Shown: in pieces, positions 7,261 through 9,373 of the stretch | Layout: each line of letters begins with the position of its first letter | How positions within the stretch are numbered: the stretch's first letter is position 1 | DNA from: Bacteroidales bacterium UBA1253 | GTDB lineage: Bacteria; Bacteroidota; Bacteroidia; Bacteroidales; Paludibacteraceae | NCBI GenBank assembly: GCA_002308815.1 | Contig: DBVX01000088.1 | Span: 44,383-53,755 of the forward strand | Reading direction: 5' to 3' | Length of the DNA stretch: 9,373 nt | Translations under genes and position numbers: made by a program | Notes under the pieces: model-generated | What the model was told of the DNA's origin: nothing | The model's input: the letters and a program-made list of their open reading frames with translations, nothing else | The model's database searches: none

Positions 7261-9119
7261 AGTTTCCGGTTTTCAAGTTGGTTGATAAGTGTGGCTGTGC
7301 GTTCGAAGAGTTGCTCCATATCGCTGTTGTTGGTGGGTGCGTAGCGTGCCTGCTCCGCGACGGAGAGCACCTCCCGGACCTCTTTGATGAGGCTGTCATC
7401 CACCTGTTTGCCGCGCAGGATGGATTCGATGTTGTCTTTGTTGAGGCTGGCGGTGGGTATGCTCAACCGGTCACTGAGGTAAGTCCATGCGGCACGCTCA
7501 ATGGCTTCGTAGAAGACTGTTTTGTTTTCCGCGTCCTTGGCCTGTCTGGCTTCGCGGAGGCGTTTCTGCGCGACCTTGTTGGCTTTCTTGTAGCGCATCC
7601 GTACGCGGTCGGCGTTTTCGGCTATGCGGCGGCGGAAGACGATGAACAGCACAACGGCAATGAGCAACGGCAGCAGGTAGCAGAGGCGGAAGAGCCATGT
7701 GCCGAACACCACATGCGTCTGACGCGCCGGTTCCGTCTGCAGTCCGCCGGTGGAGATGTAACGGATGTCCGTACCCAATTGCTTGATGTCCTCCTTATTG
7801 ACATAGTTCTGCACGACGGCGGTCTGCTCGCTCTCGCCCTCCGCGCGGGCAATGTGGAGCGTCCATCCGCCGACGGTCTGTGTCTTGTAGCGGTTGTCGC
7901 GCGTGTCGAACCATGAGAAGGTGACAGCGGGAATGGTGTAGTTGCCTGCCGAGCGGGGAATGGCGAGGTACTCAATTTCCCTTGTGCCGCTCATCCCCTG
8001 CGTGGTCTGCTTGAGCTTGTTGGTGACCTTCGGATCGTAGGTCTCGAAGCCTTCGGGCCAGTCGATGGCGGGCGACTTGACCATCTTCATATTGCCCGTA
8101 CCCTGGATGGTGAGGCGGACGGTAACGGCATCATTGGCTTTGAGGTCGGTTCCCGATATGTCGCCGCTGACGCTGAACTGTCCCACGCCGCCGGAGAATC
8201 CTGCGGGCTTGCCGGACGGCAGTGCCTCCGAGTGAATGGTTACTCCGGGAGCGGTGAGGGCACGGGTCACGTTGGTATATGAGCCGAAGAAGTCGTCGAA
8301 GATGGAACGCACCTGCTGGCGCACCTGCACGCGCAGAACCGCCTCGAACTGCGCGGGGTCAATCTTCAGGTCTCCGCTGCGCTGGGGGTAGAGCAGGGTC
8401 TGATAGAGGACGGCAGTCTGGTAGTTGCGACCGTTGTAATGCTCCAGTTCTGTCTGTATATCGCCCTGTTCGATCTCCTGCTTGAGGAAGCCCTCGAACT
8501 CGGGCAGCTTGGTGTTGTTGGTGAACTGTGCCACATCCACGCCGGCGAAGTAGAGTTTGTAACTGAGTACGAGTGCCTCCTGCTCGTGAACGTTCGTCTT
8601 GCTGACGATGGTTCGGATGAAGATGTTGTCGCCGCCTGCGGATGACGAAGTCTGCTGTTGTTGCTGTCTGGCTGCTGCATTGGTGTTGGCATTGGCATTG
8701 GAAGAAGGACTCCCCTGTTGTTGTACCGCCGCCGGCTGCTCGTCGGCGGGCAGCACCTCAATCTTCACGCCGTTGCTCGTATAGTCATCTCCGCCCACGC
8801 GGATGGTGGCTGGCGGAATGGTGAACGCCCCCGCCTTGTTGCCCACCAAAGTATAGGTGTAGGTCTGCATGTAAGAGCTTGTCCGCTTGCCGTTGACGAA
8901 CGATGTGGATGAGGAGGTCGATTGGTAGGGACCCGCCAGAAAGTCGAAGCCGGTGAACTCAGGTGCCCGCAGGTCGCGTGCCTTCTGATTGACCGTGTAA
9001 CGCAACTGGAAGGGTTTGCCTTCGATGACCTGCGAGGGTGCATCCGCCCTGAAACTGACATCTTCCGCCCACAAGAGCGCGGGCAGAAGAGCGATGAGTA
9101 TAGCGAGTTGTCTTTTCAT
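7257..9119 (-). CDS. batD: BatD, large periplasmic-facing protein of the aerotolerance operon
   Basis: The 620-residue product starts with a signal peptide (residues 1-18, cleavage likely after LLWA). Beta-rich extracytoplasmic domains lie at about 20-123, 165-295 and 310-425, with typical BatD stretches such as VSFRADAPSQVIEGKPFQLRYTVN and AGAFTIPPATIRVGGDDYTS. The first two are joined by a Gln/Ser/Asn/Ala-rich linker (about 125-162, containing NANANTNAAARQQQQQ). A single membrane segment (about 475-495) is followed by RRR and a basic, helical cytoplasmic tail (496-620, ending in LFERTATLINQLENRKL). This matches the BatD 'oxygen tolerance' family in length and layout. It follows batC with only 3 nt between the batC stop and this ATG (9119-9117) and overlaps batE by 4 nt, so all three are surely cotranscribed. 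BatD is thought to anchor a complex with the von Willebrand A proteins BatA and BatB; that is family knowledge, not seen here. Confidence 0.92.
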   Translation of the reverse strand: MKRQLAILIALLPALLWAEDVSFRADAPSQVIEGKPFQLRYTVNQKARDLRAPEFTGFDFLAGPYQSTSSSTSFVNGKRTSSYMQTYTYTLVGNKAGAFTIPPATIRVGGDDYTSNGVKIEVLPADEQPAAVQQQGSPSSNANANTNAAARQQQQQTSSSAGGDNIFIRTIVSKTNVHEQEALVLSYKLYFAGVDVAQFTNNTKLPEFEGFLKQEIEQGDIQTELEHYNGRNYQTAVLYQTLLYPQRSGDLKIDPAQFEAVLRVQVRQQVRSIFDDFFGSYTNVTRALTAPGVTIHSEALPSGKPAGFSGGVGQFSVSGDISGTDLKANDAVTVRLTIQGTGNMKMVKSPAIDWPEGFETYDPKVTNKLKQTTQGMSGTREIEYLAIPRSAGNYTIPAVTFSWFDTRDNRYKTQTVGGWTLHIARAEGESEQTAVVQNYVNKEDIKQLGTDIRYISTGGLQTEPARQTHVVFGTWLFRLCYLLPLLIAVVLFIVFRRRIAENADRVRMRYKKANKVAQKRLREARQAKDAENKTVFYEAIERAAWTYLSDRLSIPTASLNKDNIESILRGKQVDDSLIKEVREVLSVAEQARYAPTNNSDMEQLFERTATLINQLENRKL

Positions 9120-9122
9120 ATC

Positions 9123-9373
9123 TTACCAGTCTTTTTCCACACGTTTCTTTTTGCCGCCTTTCTGCTGCTGCACTTTCTCCTGCGTGTCCTGCTCGTCCTG
9201 TTCGAGAGCCTGCAGTATCTGTTCGGCGGTTTCTTTGTCCATCTGTTCGTCCGATTCCTGTGCCTGCGCCTCCTGCGCCTGCTTTTCCTCGGCCTGCTGC
9301 TCCTGCGCCTCCTTCTCCTGTGCCTGCTGCTCCTGCGACTTCTGTTCCTGCTGTTGGTCTTGGTTCTGCTGTT
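9123..9373 (-). CDS. batC: BatC, C-terminal end of the TPR aerotolerance protein (partial)
   Basis: Translating the minus strand from the right edge (2 leading bases, then 82 codons and TAA at 9125-9123) gives an open frame. It begins with an extremely Gln/Glu/Ala/Lys-rich stretch (first 40 visible residues), then an acidic helix ETAEQILQALEQDEQDTQEK (residues 47-66), and a basic end KGGKKKRVEKDW (71-82). An AEQ.L.AL.QDE...Q.K helix plus a basic tail ending DW is what I recall for the C-terminus of BatC, and its position directly before batD fits. The TPR part would lie beyond the window. BatC is a TPR protein of the aerotolerance operon, probably a partner of the BatA/B/D/E envelope assembly. 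The low-complexity part contains a 10-residue repeat. Confidence 0.82.
   Translation of the reverse strand, partial: QQNQDQQQEQKSQEQQAQEKEAQEQQAEEKQAQEAQAQESDEQMDKETAEQILQALEQDEQDTQEKVQQQKGGKKKRVEKDW
9262..9337 (-). repeat. In-frame 30-bp repeat in the Q/E/A-rich tail of batC
   Basis: The 16-mer GCCTGCTGCTCCTGCG (plus strand) occurs exactly at 9292-9307 and 9322-9337. A third copy with two mismatches lies at 9262-9277. The 30-bp spacing equals ten codons, so the protein shows a decapeptide pattern: SQEQQAQEKE, AQEQQAEEKQ, AQEAQAQESD. The array may continue past the window edge in weaker form. Confidence 0.75.

Noticed and set aside
7278..7916. A 212-codon plus-strand open frame over batD.
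   Set aside because: It lies antisense to the well-conserved C-terminal part of BatD and shows no domain or credible start context.
9150..9373. CTG/CAG-rich stretch considered as a CRISPR-like or intergenic repeat array.
   Set aside because: It is fully explained as the in-frame Gln/Glu/Ala-coding tail of batC; there are no unique spacers.

Overview
The window looks like a chromosomal segment from a member of the Bacteroidales. The evidence is a near-perfect Bacteroidetes-type promoter (TTTG, 20-nt spacer, TAnnTTTG), starts without a clear Shine-Dalgarno sequence, a BspA-type leucine-rich-repeat surface protein, and the tail of the aerotolerance (bat) operon in its usual order. The C-terminal tail of the large surface protein resembles those of Prevotella/Paraprevotella-like proteins, but I cannot name the genus.

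Layout, left to right. Bases 1-252 (+) hold the last 83 codons of a large 2-hydroxyacyl-CoA dehydratase activase-type protein. A weak terminator follows, and its T-run overlaps the -33 element of the next promoter. Bases 381-4784 (+) encode a 1467-residue secreted protein. It has a signal peptide, about two dozen BspA-type LRRs, about six InlB-B-repeat-like beta modules and a short C-terminal tail. It is followed by two hairpins, the second a strong intrinsic terminator (4849-4884).

Bases 4885-5254 are AT-rich and hold no intact gene. They do hold, on the minus strand, a decayed N-terminal piece of an IS1380/IS4-like transposase spread over two frames. Bases 5255-6409 (+) encode a complete GT-B family 4 glycosyltransferase whose base composition is clearly AT-richer than both flanks. 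It sits alone, next to the transposase debris, and looks laterally acquired.

From 6463 to the right edge everything is on the minus strand. Transcription order is batC (only its C-terminal 82 codons are in the window), batD and batE, packed with a 3-nt gap and a 4-nt ATGA overlap. The Bat proteins are thought to form an envelope-associated assembly: BatD and BatE have periplasmic and membrane parts, and BatC is a TPR protein with a Gln/Glu/Ala-rich tail. Upstream partners (moxR, batA, batB) would lie beyond the right end.

No clearly undescribed system is visible. The observations most worth a second look are the IS relic beside the low-GC glycosyltransferase, the 30-bp in-frame repeat in batC, and the modular architecture of the giant LRR protein.
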